DNA of 33,392 bases, taken from the NCBI GenBank assembly GCA_003427395.1, contig BFEA01000090.1, positions 2,471,480 through 2,504,871 on the forward strand. Direction: 5' to 3'. This stretch comes from Chara braunii. Lineage: Eukaryota; Streptophyta; Charophyceae; Charales; Characeae. The position numbers and the translations under genes are program-made. Of the stretch, positions 10,017 through 20,512 are shown piece after piece. Numbering within the stretch: position 1 is the first letter of the stretch; each line of letters begins with the position of its first letter. The notes under the pieces are model-generated. The model saw only the letters and a program-made list of their open reading frames with translations, made no database searches and was not told where the DNA came from.

Positions 10017-10751
10017 TCAGTCAAACCAAACTCCTTCCTCATTTGTACTAACGATATATTTTTCAATATCCAATTTGAAGCGTTTACAAAATTTTATACT
10101 GTGACTTTTCATAGCACAATAAACACATTTCAAAGACTTATAGTAATCTATAACTCGCCTACTCCTTTCCTTCCTACTTAACTATTTGCCTTGTAGACGA
10201 GTTGACGACTTAACATCCAAAACGGTCATAACATCTCCCCAAGATCCACATGGTTTGATGTTTTCAACTCTTCTATCCTGATGGCTGGTTCCTTGACCCC
10301 CTTGAACCAAGTTATGTGCAACTCTTTCAGCCTTAGTAAACTTATGATAATGTTTTAACTGAGCGCTCTCGCTACCGTCATCACTATTGAAATTTATCTG
10401 CTTTCTCTTCTTTTTTCTATCTCGGGCTTCGGGTGACTCATAAAACTTAGCAATCATCAGTCTCTCGAAATTGTTATAACTTTTGGCTTCAGAGACCAAC
10501 TTTGTTAGATCATCACGCACGTGTATATGCACTGGTGACATCACTCTCTTCAACATCATCTGCTCAGTCCACTCATTATGAGCAACCGATTGCTCGAAAG
10601 TTGAAAGAAACTGAACAACATTATCTCCATTGAAAATCGACACATCGATCTTAGGAGTTGGCGCCACTCTTTCGGTTTTTTCTCTGAGGGTTTCAATTAA
10701 CTTCTCCATCATGTTCCAAAGACCGTCATTCAGCCTGTCACCTTTCGCCAT
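10017..10751 (-). pseudogene. Gag-like relic 1, one in-frame stop before an intact zinc knuckle
   Basis: The start at 10751 opens 189 codons to TAG at 10182-10184. The same frame then continues 54 codons to TGA at 10017-10019, with no frameshift over 245 codons. Residues 34-105 resemble a retrotransposon capsid segment (FLSTFEQSVAHNEW, then LKRVM and a helix with RLMIAKF). Residues 110-120 are a basic cluster (RDRKKKRKQ). Beyond the TAG lies a perfect C-x2-C-x4-H-x4-C zinc knuckle (10127-10086), the nucleic-acid-binding part of Gag. After the knuckle comes a short tail with a DIEKYIV-like segment. The TAG could be a simple inactivating mutation. The following codon (TTA) does not match the CARYYA context of viral readthrough, so programmed readthrough is not favoured. 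The frame is much less damaged than its neighbour, and nothing like pol follows. Confidence 0.75.
10086..10127 (-). other. Zinc knuckle (CCHC) codons of Gag relic 1
   Basis: Read on the minus strand, the residues are C-V-Y-C-A-M-K-S-H-S-I-K-F-C, an exact C-x2-C-x4-H-x4-C pattern. It is in frame with the capsid-like segment upstream, separated by a single TAG. This is the strongest single protein-family signature in the window. Confidence 0.85.
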
Positions 10752-10912
10752 TTTGTTATGAGAAGATCAACCTACATGCGATAAGAAGTAAAGGTAAGAA
10801 GTTGAAATGACTTGCAAGGTCTATCAAATATCAACCTACAAAATCGTTGTCAAATTTTTCTACTGTTCCGTCAAAGTGAGCGGAAGATAATCAATATATA
10901 TTTTGTCCTCTA

Positions 10913-11082
10913 AGAAAGTAGCATTAATAAATGAAGATAAATCTAACTATCTCTTAAAAGCAGGTTTGATAACTGTTCATCATCATGCCTATTTTTTAGA
11001 AAGTAGCATTAATAAATGAAGATAAATCTAAATATCTTTTAAAAGTAGGTTTGATAACTGTTCATCATCATGCCTATTTTCA
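10913..11082. repeat. 85-bp tandem duplication
   Basis: The block starting AGAAAGTAGCATTAATAAAT at 10913 recurs at 10998 with few differences and ends with TTCATCATCATGCCTATTTT in both. It lies between the Gag start (10751) and the LTR-like repeat (11410), where an element's leader would be. No primer-binding site complementary to a tRNA 3' end was found. Confidence 0.9.
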
Positions 11083-11660
11083 AAATATGCCAATTTGAAA
11101 TCAAAATAATTTACTAAAGTACCCGAGTGTCGTTTCGCTAGGGACAACGGTAGTTTTCCTTATCCCCCGCAACGGCGCTACCTGTCGAGCGCATCGACTC
11201 TCGTTTTTTTCACAAAGTGCGGGAGCTCTCCGGACCATGTCACACATGAGTAAACAAAACAAAACAGAGAATAACCCATAAAAAATGCAAAATAATCCCA
11301 CGAGCTGCCGAAACGATTGTGGTAACGTCGTCCTTTCGTTGCTCTAACCGGGTGGGCGAACGGTACATCCCACTGCCCCCTACGACATAATAGGTTCTCA
11401 CTGGGCACAACTTGCCTTCCCTGAGGGGTTGTCACCACCCTTAGGGGCGTATCCCTACTGAGCTACTGACTCACGTACGAAAGCTTTTAGATGCAATTGC
11501 AGAGGTAGGTCAACCGAGGGCGTTTGCTTGATCGCTGTAGTATAGATACGTTTGGTTAACGCCAAGTGGACCCGAGCATCGTCCGTTCCTTAGGGCGTCG
11601 ATCTCCTAAGTACGAAGGAGACGTCGGTCGACTAGGACGGTCTCAACCAAGCGTGAAACT
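11083..11660. repeat. LTR-like dispersed repeat, fragment 2
   Basis: The 11410-11660 core matches 1278-1545 and 14165-14375 in the same orientation. Read on the minus strand it precedes the Gag relics, as a 5' LTR would. It contains GAGGGGTTGTCACCACCC, GAGCTACTGACTCACGTACG and GGTCGACTAGGAC. The 11083-11409 part has only faint similarity to the other copies, so its status is open. Divergence is too high for a young LTR pair. Confidence 0.5.
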
Positions 11661-13999
11661 AAAATTCATCCTAGTTCCTCAAACGCACAGCCAAAGAAAA
11701 GTTATAACATTCATACATAATTACACAAAACGGATACAACTGTAGTCAATAAAACACATACCCAATCTGCAATGATAACCCAAAGAATTCAAATCATCAT
11801 TTAATACATCCAATAATACAAGTTTAAAATAAAATTCGTTCTCCTCGGTCGAACTCCATAAAATAATCATACAACCGCCAATGAGGAGTTGGCTACAGAT
11901 AATAACATTGATGCAACCGACAAGGTTGTCGGACTGCCTTAGTTTTGACTTGATGAGACGCGTTGCCAAAATTAATAATTTCATCCTATTGTCGACCTAA
12001 GATTATGACATGCACACCTTCTTCACACATTCCCAATTTTTTTGGATGACAGACTGCTTTACGAATGATTCTTGATTAGGTGCATTACTTGAAGCGTTGC
12101 ATGCCTCTTCCTTTACGAAGTGGTCTGGGGTACTCCTCCTCCTTGCTAGAGCACAAAACTCGGATCTCATAAGTTGGGACGTCTCCACTGAATCAGCAGG
12201 TATCCCCCGGTAGAACGGTCCACTCTGGGTCGACTCCTGAAGCAACGAACCCTCGCCCCAGATGCTTCCTGAAGAAGAAAAAATGTGTTCACCTCGAGTA
12301 ACTTTTAGTTATTCTCATTTATCCTAAGTTCAATGTAACTTGGAGAAAAAGAAACAGAATGAAAAAGAGAATGAGAATCATTTGGACAGGTACAGATAGA
12401 TAAGGTCATTCGGATAGAACAGGTAGACCTCAGAAAAAAAGACCAAGTTCTTTTGACCTTATCTGCTTTATTTCAATCGCATTCATTTGACAACACGGAC
12501 TGAATTAATATTTTTTAAAATTACAAGTCATTTTTGACATGCAGACAAGTGAGAAGTAAAAAGAAGACAATCTTTTTTCTTTTTTCCAATAGGTAAAATC
12601 AATCTCATTTTTCAAGCATCTCTTTTTACCTACCTGCACAACACGCAAAAAAAACAAGTTCGAGAGAAAACCAGTGCAATTTTATATGTAAGCCAAACTT
12701 TTCCATTCACATACACGACTCGCACAAATTTCCTCTACCTTTTCAACGAACATTCAATGAACAAGGTCAAGCAAAGTGTGGGTTCACACAATTGTTAAGG
12801 AAATCTGAGTCATTCCATTAACCTTGAGTGAAGTTTGATCTGCCCCACTCAAGAAAGCCGAGTAATATTTCCAATAGAAGAAGTGAACATCGTCTAAGTC
12901 CAAAACATATGACCCACAACTTCTCCAATTGTGATCTCCTAATTAGTTGATCGTCCACGTCTTCTCTCAAGTACTCAAATAAGCAGAGGTTGGGATACAC
13001 AAAACAACTCAAGCGAGATAGCCCTCCAGGAGGGTGTTCCCACAAACGAGTTTTTACGTGGTTCCAATATCCCAAGCTGATCCCTACTTAGACCGGTCCC
13101 AAACGTCCCAACAAAGTCCCAACTGCACTTCACTGGAAATGTAGCCCCCCAACCAATCGCAAGTCCACGCCGCCTCCAATCACCATGCACGCTCACAATA
13201 ACCACACTATCTTGTTCGCCCCGATCTAAAAATTAGTCTCACCTGGTCCCAAAATGTCGCTGTACAACCAGATGATCCTAAACTCGAAAACAACTCGCAC
13301 TGTGCGTTGCAAAAAAAAAAAAAGTTTTCCCTGGCTCAAAACTGCATGTGCCACATGCCCAATAATCACTGCCGTGTCAATTCACGTTGCACTTCCTTCA
13401 CATTGTCTGCCCACGCACCACTGCCGTACGATCCCAATTGTGCACCAGTGCCCATACTACCGCCGGATCATGCAGGAATGGTCCACCTAAAAAATTAAAT
13501 GCTCGCTCGCTACGCCGTCAAACCCGGTATCATGACATCGTGCAGCACCATCACACACAAAAATAACGACTCCACCACGGTGCAAATTTTTACCAGCACA
13601 ACCCTTTGAACATAACGTCGTTGACAAACCGACACTCCGACACTTCGACAACACCTCCCTTACCAAAAATAAGCCTTTAACATCCCCCTCCTGTGCCCTC
13701 TCGTATAACGTCGATAGACAGTACGTCTTGTAGAACATGAACATGACTTGGTTTATCCCTAACGATTCAAAATCTTGAAAAATCTGTAAATCGTGAAGTA
13801 AGTTAGGGCGGTGAAAACCTTTCTCGATGACGTGAACAACCATCCAGACTATGAACATCTTGAACGAATGTCTCACGTCCTTTAGTTATGCATTATAAGA
13901 CCCTTTAGCCATAAACTTCTTAGTTAAAGTTATGACTGTCACTCTGTCACGTTCGATGCTCTTGCACTTTACAATGGTGAAAACTACGATGGAGATAAC
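11661..13999. other. Unassigned, no credible gene
   Basis: Several minus-strand frames exist (12245-12003, 80 codons; 13205-12975, 76; 13876-13487, 129), none with a recognised motif. The 129-codon frame has fairly ordinary composition but no family signature. GATAAGGTCA near 12399 faces TGACCTTATC near 12456, a 10-bp inverted repeat with a long loop. An A12-13 run sits near 13311. Confidence 0.35.
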
Positions 14000-14400
14000 G
14001 ACGAGTAACGAAATATCGTGTTGTTGTAGCACGAGGCTTGCACGCTGTCGCAAGTGTCGGACCTTCTCGATCGTGTCACGCAGGATTGTTTATGTGGTTG
14101 AATGTAGGTACTCCAGCTGTGGGCGCCAACCATACTGCCCATGGGGCATTGCGATAGGACAAGACTCCGTGAGGTATAACTTACCTTTACCCGAGGGGTT
14201 GTCACCACCCTTGGGTATGTGTATCCCTGTTGAGCTACTGACCCACGTACAAAGGTTTTTACTTGTAATCGCAGAGGTCGACTAGCGAAAGGCGTTGCCT
14301 CAATCACAGTAGCATAGGTATACGCGCCGGTAGAACGCCTAAGACCGACCTATGTAAACGTCGAAGATCGGGCACTGGTGTCTCGAATTAACTTTATGAC
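14000..14400. repeat. LTR-like dispersed repeat, fragment 3
   Basis: The best-matched part is 14165-14375, with GAGGGGTTGTCACCACCC, GAGCTACTGACCCACGTAC, and AATCGCAGAGGT. Similarity weakens upstream, where GTGTCACGCAGGATTG at about 14085 matches CGCGTCACGCAAGATTG at about 1173. It lies outside the 1278-11660 interval and so would be a solo or truncated copy. Confidence 0.5.
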
Positions 14401-14987
14401 TCAGGTCGAGTTAAGTGACGAGTCATCACACTTACACTAAACACACCCATAACTTTTTCAGACGAAGATGATGAATTATGCTCATAGGCGAATAATAAAT
14501 ATAATAGATGGTAATAAAGCAATGTGCTATGCGATACTCGACAGTTCGTGATCCTTTAGTCGGTTGTGGACTGACACGCCTCTTTATATGTGAGACTCAT
14601 TCTCAGTTAAATATGTATATCACAAATAGTCTCAAGGTTGAAGTTAAGGCAAAAAAATGTCTTTATATTTACACGTACACAATCAGAAAAGTCACAGAGT
14701 TAAGCATAGGTGTCTCGACCTTCCAATTATTTATCAAAATTAAACACAGGCTCATGACGTTTTTTAAGAATGTCAAATGTAAGAGGTTCTTGGTTTTCCG
14801 ATAATCCTAATCAGATAAATATAAAAGAAACCATCAAGGATATCCAAACCAAACGTTCAAAGCTACATGTCATTTATGTGTCTGGATTAGAGGCCACAAT
14901 GAGAATGAGTTTGTCAGAACAAGTTGCAAAGAACTGTTTTGGGGGGTTATTTACTGACCTACCGACAAAATTGGGGTCTTGGGTAGA
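14401..14987. other. No gene seen, left flank of copy A
   Basis: AT-rich unique-looking sequence without a supported ORF. It does not match the corresponding flank of copy B (23476-24338), which helps fix the left edge of the long repeat near 14988. Confidence 0.5.
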
Positions 14988-15077
14988 CTCTTTGCGACTC
15001 GTTTTGAAAACGGTCTATTGATTAAAATGATCTATTAAGGAAAAGGCCAGCAACTAGTCTTAAACTAATGTCACATT

Positions 15078-16540
15078 TGAGTGGACACTTTGACCTTCTA
15101 TCCAACTGCCCCTCGATACCGTTTCCTTAAACATTCACTAAGTTATTCGATCAAATCGACACGCATCATGCAACTGGATGGGCGCTCCTTAACCCTCTAT
15201 CCAAGTACTCTTCCAATACCATTCACCACATTCATACAAATCAAACCCAACAAGCAACTGGACGGACACTCCTTGACCCTTTATCAAACTATTTTTCAAT
15301 ACCATTCAATACATTCATCCAAATCAAACTCAGTGAGCAACTAGACGGACACTCCTTGACCCTCAATTCAGTCACTCTTTCAATACCATTCAACACACGA
15401 GATCGTATCATCATATGTGACCAACTGGACGGACACTCCTTGGCCCTTTATTCAGTCACTCCTCCAATAACATTCAACACATAAGATCGTATCATCATAC
15501 GTGAAGCAGCTGGACGGACACTCCTTGACCTTCTATTCAGCCTCTTCTTATTACCTTTCGGATCATAAACTTAAAGACACACGAAGCAACTGGACAGACA
15601 CTCCTTGGCCCTCTATCCAGTCACTTCTCAATACTTATCAGATCATCAAGTTAAACACACACGAAACAACTTGATGGGCGTTCCTTGACCCTCTATCCAA
15701 CTACTCTTCCAATATCATTCAGCACATTCATACAAATCAAACCCAGTAAGCAACTAGACGGACACTCCTTGACCCTTTATCACACTATTTTCCAATAGCA
15801 TTTAATACATTCATCCAAATCAAACTCAGTGAGCAACTAGACGGACATTCCTTGACCCTCAATTCAGTCACTCCTTCAATACCATTCAACGCACGAGATC
15901 GTATCATCATACGTGAACCAACTGGACGGACACTCCTTGACCCTTTATTCAGTCACTCCTCCAATATCATTCAACACATAAGATCGTTTCATCATACGTG
16001 AAGCAGTTGGACGGACACTCCTTGACCTTCTATCCATCCTCTTCTTAATATCTTTCAGATCATAAACTTAAACACACACGAAGCAACTGGACGGACACTC
16101 CTTGGCCCTCTATCCAATCACTTCTCCATACCAATCAGATCATCAATTAAACACACACGAAACAACTTGATGGACACTCATTGACTCTCTAACTGGTAAC
16201 TTCTCAAAACCAATCAGATCATCAAGTTAAGCACACACGAAGGAACTTGGATGGACACTCCATGACCTTCTATCTAGTCACTTTTCAATACCAATTAGAT
16301 CATCAAGTTAAACATACACGAAGCAACTAGACGGACACTCATTGACCCTTTATCCAATCACCTCTCAATACCAATGAGACCATCAAGTTAAACATGCACG
16401 AAGAAACTGGATGGACACTCCTTGGCGCTCTATCCAGTCAATTTCCAATATCAATCAGATCATCACGTTAAAAATACACGAAGCAACTGGACGGACATTC
16501 TTTGGTCTTTATCTAGTCACTTCTCAAAACTATTCACTTT
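15078..16540 (+). repeat. 80-bp minisatellite in copy A, 18 units
   Basis: Units of about 80-85 bp carry GGACGGACACTCCTTGACCC, then CTATCCAGTCACT, then CAATACCAATCAGATCATCA and a CACACGAAGCAACT link. I count 18 occurrences of the GGACACTCC core or variants. Two unit types alternate in blocks (GATCGTATCATCATACGTGA and GATCATCAAGTTAAACACAC). A six-unit block at 15171-15666 is repeated at 15667-16160. Confidence 0.92.
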
Positions 16541-16950
16541 TTGCATTCGTTAGGAAGTCAAATACCATTCGTCAAACAATCAATACATCAATCATCAAGC
16601 AGTCAGATCAATCTTCATAAAAAGCAAGAAAACAATTCATCCTTTCAATCTCTACCTTATTTGCGTATCCAATATTACACGGATCATAATAATCCAAACA
16701 TGAAACTTACTAACTCATTTTTCAATATGCAATACATTTTCCTAATTATTTAATTAATCATGCGGATTGTCGAGGGTTGGGTTGCAGGAAAGCAATGAGA
16801 TACACACACATGGCCGGTATCTCACTGAAAATTGCATGTCTTCAGCCATTTAATCATTCATCCATAGTAAATATAGGCTCAAAACTTTTCAAAATAACAT
16901 AAGATGCAGGAGGTTCGTGACCATTTCAATAATTGTAGTCTACTTCAGCA
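16541..16950. other. No gene seen, between minisatellite and ORF
   Basis: AT-rich sequence shared with copy B (25373-25788). It includes GGATTGTCGAGGGTTGGGTT (16756-16775), identical in both copies. No RNA gene or ORF is supported. Confidence 0.5.
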
Positions 16951-17196
16951 TCAAGACAAAAAAGGCCAAACAACCCAAACGAAATGTATAAGAGAAAATG
17001 CATCGTTGAAGTGTCTGCGTCTAAGCCCACATGAGCTAGTATTATCAATATAACTTTGCAAAAGTCTGCGCAAGGAAGGTCGTTTACTTACATGCGAAAC
17101 ACACAAAGTGCCATCACATAAGTCTAACCAGGTCAACCCTTTCTTCACTTTCACCCACTTTGATCTCACATTCCCAGACCTCACACGACAAAACAT
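16951..17196 (-). CDS. Hypothetical 81-codon ORF, open in both long-repeat copies
   Basis: An ATG-to-stop minus-strand frame whose counterpart in copy B (26034-25789) has the same length with no indel or stop. By hand count the pair differs at about 27 nucleotides and 15 of 81 residues, including the identical block SKWVKVKK. That is fewer replacements than chance would suggest, but the sample is small and transition bias inflates silent changes. There is no recognised domain, signal peptide or membrane segment. It may be a conserved small protein, a piece of a larger lost protein, or chance. Nothing around it suggests a function. Confidence 0.2.
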   Translation of the reverse strand: MFCRVRSGNVRSKWVKVKKGLTWLDLCDGTLCVSHVSKRPSLRRLLQSYIDNTSSCGLRRRHFNDAFSLIHFVWVVWPFLS

Positions 17197-18006
17197 CCCA
17201 TTTTTGACTAGTTATTCAGTATGACTTGACATTAGCCATCGAAAACCCATTTTCGACCAACCGATACCTTTCATACAAAAACTCGAAAGGAAATAAAAAT
17301 GTCATTTTTGGGTTTGGTCGATGCAAAGTGTGAATGTCAAGGTGAGTGAGGGTTGAGTAGGTGACCTTCTTGCTATCATAAGATAGCGGCATGCATCCTT
17401 CTGCGGACTCACAGGGAATCTTTCCGCCATGCTCTCTGCGAGCGTCTTCAAGTCCGGACACATTCTTTAAAGAAGGTCGCAATCCACATAACTGAAGTAG
17501 TCGAAATCCTTGACGATATTCAACTCTCGTTCTCTCCATCTACTTCTCTTCTACCTTCAAATCAACTTCTCCCTTTACTCTTCATGCATAGTCACTTTTT
17601 TGGCCAACATCTTAACACTCCCACATCATATCCCAGCCTCGTTATACCGCCACCAGATGCGCTGGTCAAACTCATGTCAGTCAATGGTTCCTTATTCAAG
17701 TGTGCACTAGTCCTTTGTCACTAGTTGCTGCATCCTGCTGGTCAATCAAACCAATACTAGTACTATGCTTTATCAAACTTGTCTTGCCGTCACCGAAATC
17801 AACTGAGTCTACTGTCGTCCTCAGATAGTTAGAGTTGATTCGTTGTAGAAGCAACAACCTGCTACTGAAATTGTAGCAGTCAGTCATCCTAGTAGCAGCA
17901 ATTAGCATCCACAACATTCCTTTAACAAATTTATTAGCCTGGGGCGGCGACCAACATCATCATCAGCAACTGACACAGTTGTAACCACCAGTAGTCATGA
18001 CAAAAG
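17197..18006. other. Unassigned part of copy A
   Basis: Shared with copy B at 26035-26830. It includes a short hairpin GCTATC-ATAA-GATAGC (17372-17387), unchanged in B (26211-26226). The minus-strand frame 17917-17696 (73 codons) has an open counterpart at 26752-26534 with about a quarter of residues different. It is unrecognised, and the codon-level evidence is too thin to call a gene. Confidence 0.4.
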
Positions 18007-18118
18007 ATTACAGCAGCAAACCTGCAATGGTTTGCTGACAAAATAATAGTCATCAACAACAATCCCTCGCAGCAATTTGCAGTCTCCTCTCGGGCTTCCT
18101 TCTCTGCGGGTCTGGCCA
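18007..18118. repeat. Segment present in copy A only
   Basis: About 110 bp between CCACCAGTAGTCATGAC and ACCATGTCTAGCTAG has no counterpart in copy B (junction near 26840). Whether A gained or B lost it cannot be decided from two copies. Confidence 0.65.
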
Positions 18119-19370
18119 GGACCATGTCTAGCTAGAAAGCCACAAAAATAAAAGTGTAATGACATCTAAGATCACAGGCTGAGAGCTGTATTATTTCCCG
18201 AGTCTTACTGCTGGAATGCGTGACCTTCTGGTATTCTCTCTTTTTGCTGAGAATTATAAGTCTAACATGCTTTTTGATGTTTGCTTGTTTGTCAGAGCGT
18301 CGGAGCATGTGTGTGACCCGGCAGGGTACTTGCGTACTTACGAGGGCCGCAACCGATTATGTCGTTAGAGTTCTACCAACTCATCAAGAGGCTAAGCCTC
18401 CGAATATGCACAGTGTCTCCTCGTCGCCATCTTTTCCATGTTGTTCCTCTCCATATCTCACTATACTCTTTTCTTCTCGTTTTTTCCCTGTCATCATCGC
18501 CTCTTTCGTTTCACGTGCGTTCTTCCCGTACTGAACGCACTCGGCCTTGATCCCAACCCAGTGCATACTGTACTTGGTCGCAGTCACTCGATAAATATCT
18601 GCTATGTGGGGAGGGTCAATTGGCATGAGAGGCAAGCGCAGATCAGAGATGGCAATAACTGATGAAAGATGAACATGACCTCGGTATGTTCCCAACATGA
18701 GTACAATCGTCGACACTAGCGGATACAATCATAAACTGGAATAAGGATTCGTAAACTAGAACACGACAACAAACATTGCAAAGCCTCCACGATCACGAAC
18801 CCAGCAAACACGATCACCCTCATGACTATAATTTAGCATAACGAATACAATCCGAGCACAATTTCAATAAGAACAAGAATAGTAGGTCATAAAAGATGAC
18901 AAAGAACGACGAGGCTACAATAACATAAATTGCGGAGTGGTGAAGAATGCAAGCACGATGGGTGAAAGATGCGAGCACATGGCAAAAATCACATTGTAGC
19001 AACCTCCGTTGGGGCTACCACAATGCTTCATTTGAATTAAACAACCGGATTCCTGTTTTTTGTTTGAGACTTCATCTTTTAACGTTCTAACTCTCACTTC
19101 TTCCCTTTCCGCTTCACATTTTTCCTCGCTCTCATCTTCGCCTCCCTTCTACGAGACCTTATTCTTCCTTTCCTTCTATCTCCTCCATTTTCTTTACCCG
19201 CTTTCCCACTATGTTTATTGACAAATATAAACAAAATATCGAAGTCTGCCTATGCCTTTGGATGGTACGATGTGATTAGGGCGGTAAATTTCGAATGAAA
19301 AAAAGGTCACGATGAGGAAGACGACCATGGGAAAAAAAATTGTGTTCAACGACCAATACAACAAAACTAG
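18119..19370. other. Unassigned part of copy A
   Basis: Shared with copy B at about 26845-28187. A plus-strand frame (18220-18534) and a minus-strand frame (18728-18384) overlap, and both have counterparts in B (26943-27260 and 27571-27107). The plus frames start only with GTG, and the minus frames change reading frame between copies, so neither is accepted as coding. Pyrimidine-rich tracts lie at 18430-18530 and 19090-19210. Confidence 0.4.
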
Positions 19371-19424
19371 TAATAATAATAATAATAATAACAACAATAA
19401 TAATAATAATAATAGTAATAATAA
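19371..19424. repeat. AAT microsatellite, copy A
   Basis: (TAA)n with a few AAC and AGT interruptions. It is shorter than its copy B counterpart (28188-28256). Leucine- or isoleucine-run frames on the minus strand arise from this tract. Confidence 0.9.
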
Positions 19425-20132
19425 ACAAAGAAAACAACCTATAAACGAATGCATACAAGTTACCTTCCCAGTCCGATATTGTAGTTAATGAGGGTGCATT
19501 GTGTTCGGGGGAAGGCAACAATCACAGGCAAGGTCGATAAGCGGTTCCCCTCCTTCTCAAGCAGGCGTCTAGATACGTACTCCCCTGTTCGTTGACCCAT
19601 GCCATCTCTATCTAATTGTGCCTCGTGTGCATCCATACAACAGTGGTTCTGTCCAGGTACGTAATGCATCCCGCAACAATACATGTCAAGTACAGGTAAG
19701 ACACAATACTTGTCAAAAAGGAAAGGACACGTCGAGGAGTATTAATAGAGGTAGGGTCGTTCGATAGGTTAGTTTGAATCTCATCAATCCATTCATAAGT
19801 AAGATGACAAGGCTGTTGGCTATTTTAAGGGAAACATACCCAGTTGCTACAGAAGATTCCCAACCGGTACACTACGCATGTCGAATACAATGTATCTGGT
19901 CGTGCTCACGGTCAATTCTCAAACTTCCTCATTCCCTTCCTCTTCTTCTTTTGATCCTTTTTTTCCTTCCTCTTCTTCTTCTTCTTCACACACTCTTCTT
20001 CTCGTGCGCACGTTTTTTTTCCTCCACACTTCCCCTCTTTATCTCACAGCATGTCTTTCCTCTCTATTATAAGGTTCAATGAGCTTCTCACAGCACCTTA
20101 AGCGGCAAACAACTGCCATCACCGCGATCCAG

Positions 20133-20138
<6 letters not shown>
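19425..20138. other. Unassigned part of copy A
   Basis: Shared with copy B at about 28257-28917. It has a strong CTT-rich pyrimidine tract at 19920-20040 that yields Ser/Leu/Phe-rich frames. No gene is supported. Confidence 0.4.
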
Positions 20139-20168
<30 letters not shown>

Positions 20169-20235
20169 ACGGTGAACTCACCTCGATCAAGACAGCTCAC
20201 CGGACCATTCAATCGGCAGGAGCGACGGACGGTGT
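20139..20235. repeat. 59-bp direct repeat, two copies
   Basis: CACCGGACCATTCAATCGG starts at 20139 and 20198, each followed by AGGAGCGACG. Copy B keeps the same doublet (from about 28918), so the duplication predates the A/B split. Confidence 0.8.
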
Positions 20236-20460
20236 GTACAAACGGATAGGACGTAATTAGCGCGAGCTGATGACTCGCGCTTACTAGACATTCCTCGTTC
20301 AAGATCCATAATTACATCAATCTATCCCCGTCACGATGAACCTTAAGAAGGTTACCCGGGCCTTTCAACCCAACCAATCGACTCGTTGGATTCATCACTG
20401 TAGTGAGTGATAGCCCATGTAGGTAACTCTGTCTCTTCTCACCAATCGTTTTTTCTCTAT

Positions 20461-20473
20461 TATCTTTTTTTTC

Positions 20474-20505
<32 letters not shown>

Positions 20506-20512
20506 TTTCTTC
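20461..20512. repeat. TTTTTC microsatellite in a pyrimidine tract
   Basis: Repeated CTTTTT units in A. In copy B the same place (29243-29272) carries TTCTTA repeats instead. The simple-sequence site has persisted while its motif changed. Confidence 0.8.

Noticed and set aside
13487-13876. 129-codon minus-strand ORF as a gene
   Set aside because: The composition is plausible but there is no recognisable motif or paralogue in the window, so it is left as unassigned.
15078-16540. CRISPR-like array
   Set aside because: The units are contiguous tandem minisatellite copies with graded divergence, not short identical repeats separated by unique spacers, and the context is eukaryotic.
18220-18534. 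104-codon plus-strand ORF conserved in copy B
   Set aside because: Both copies start only with GTG, the C-terminal ends diverge by frameshift, and an overlapping minus-strand frame is equally open. General sequence similarity explains it.
19215-19521. Leu/Ile-rich membrane-like minus-strand ORFs
   Set aside because: The hydrophobic runs are translations of the AAT microsatellite; the same applies at 28078-28269.
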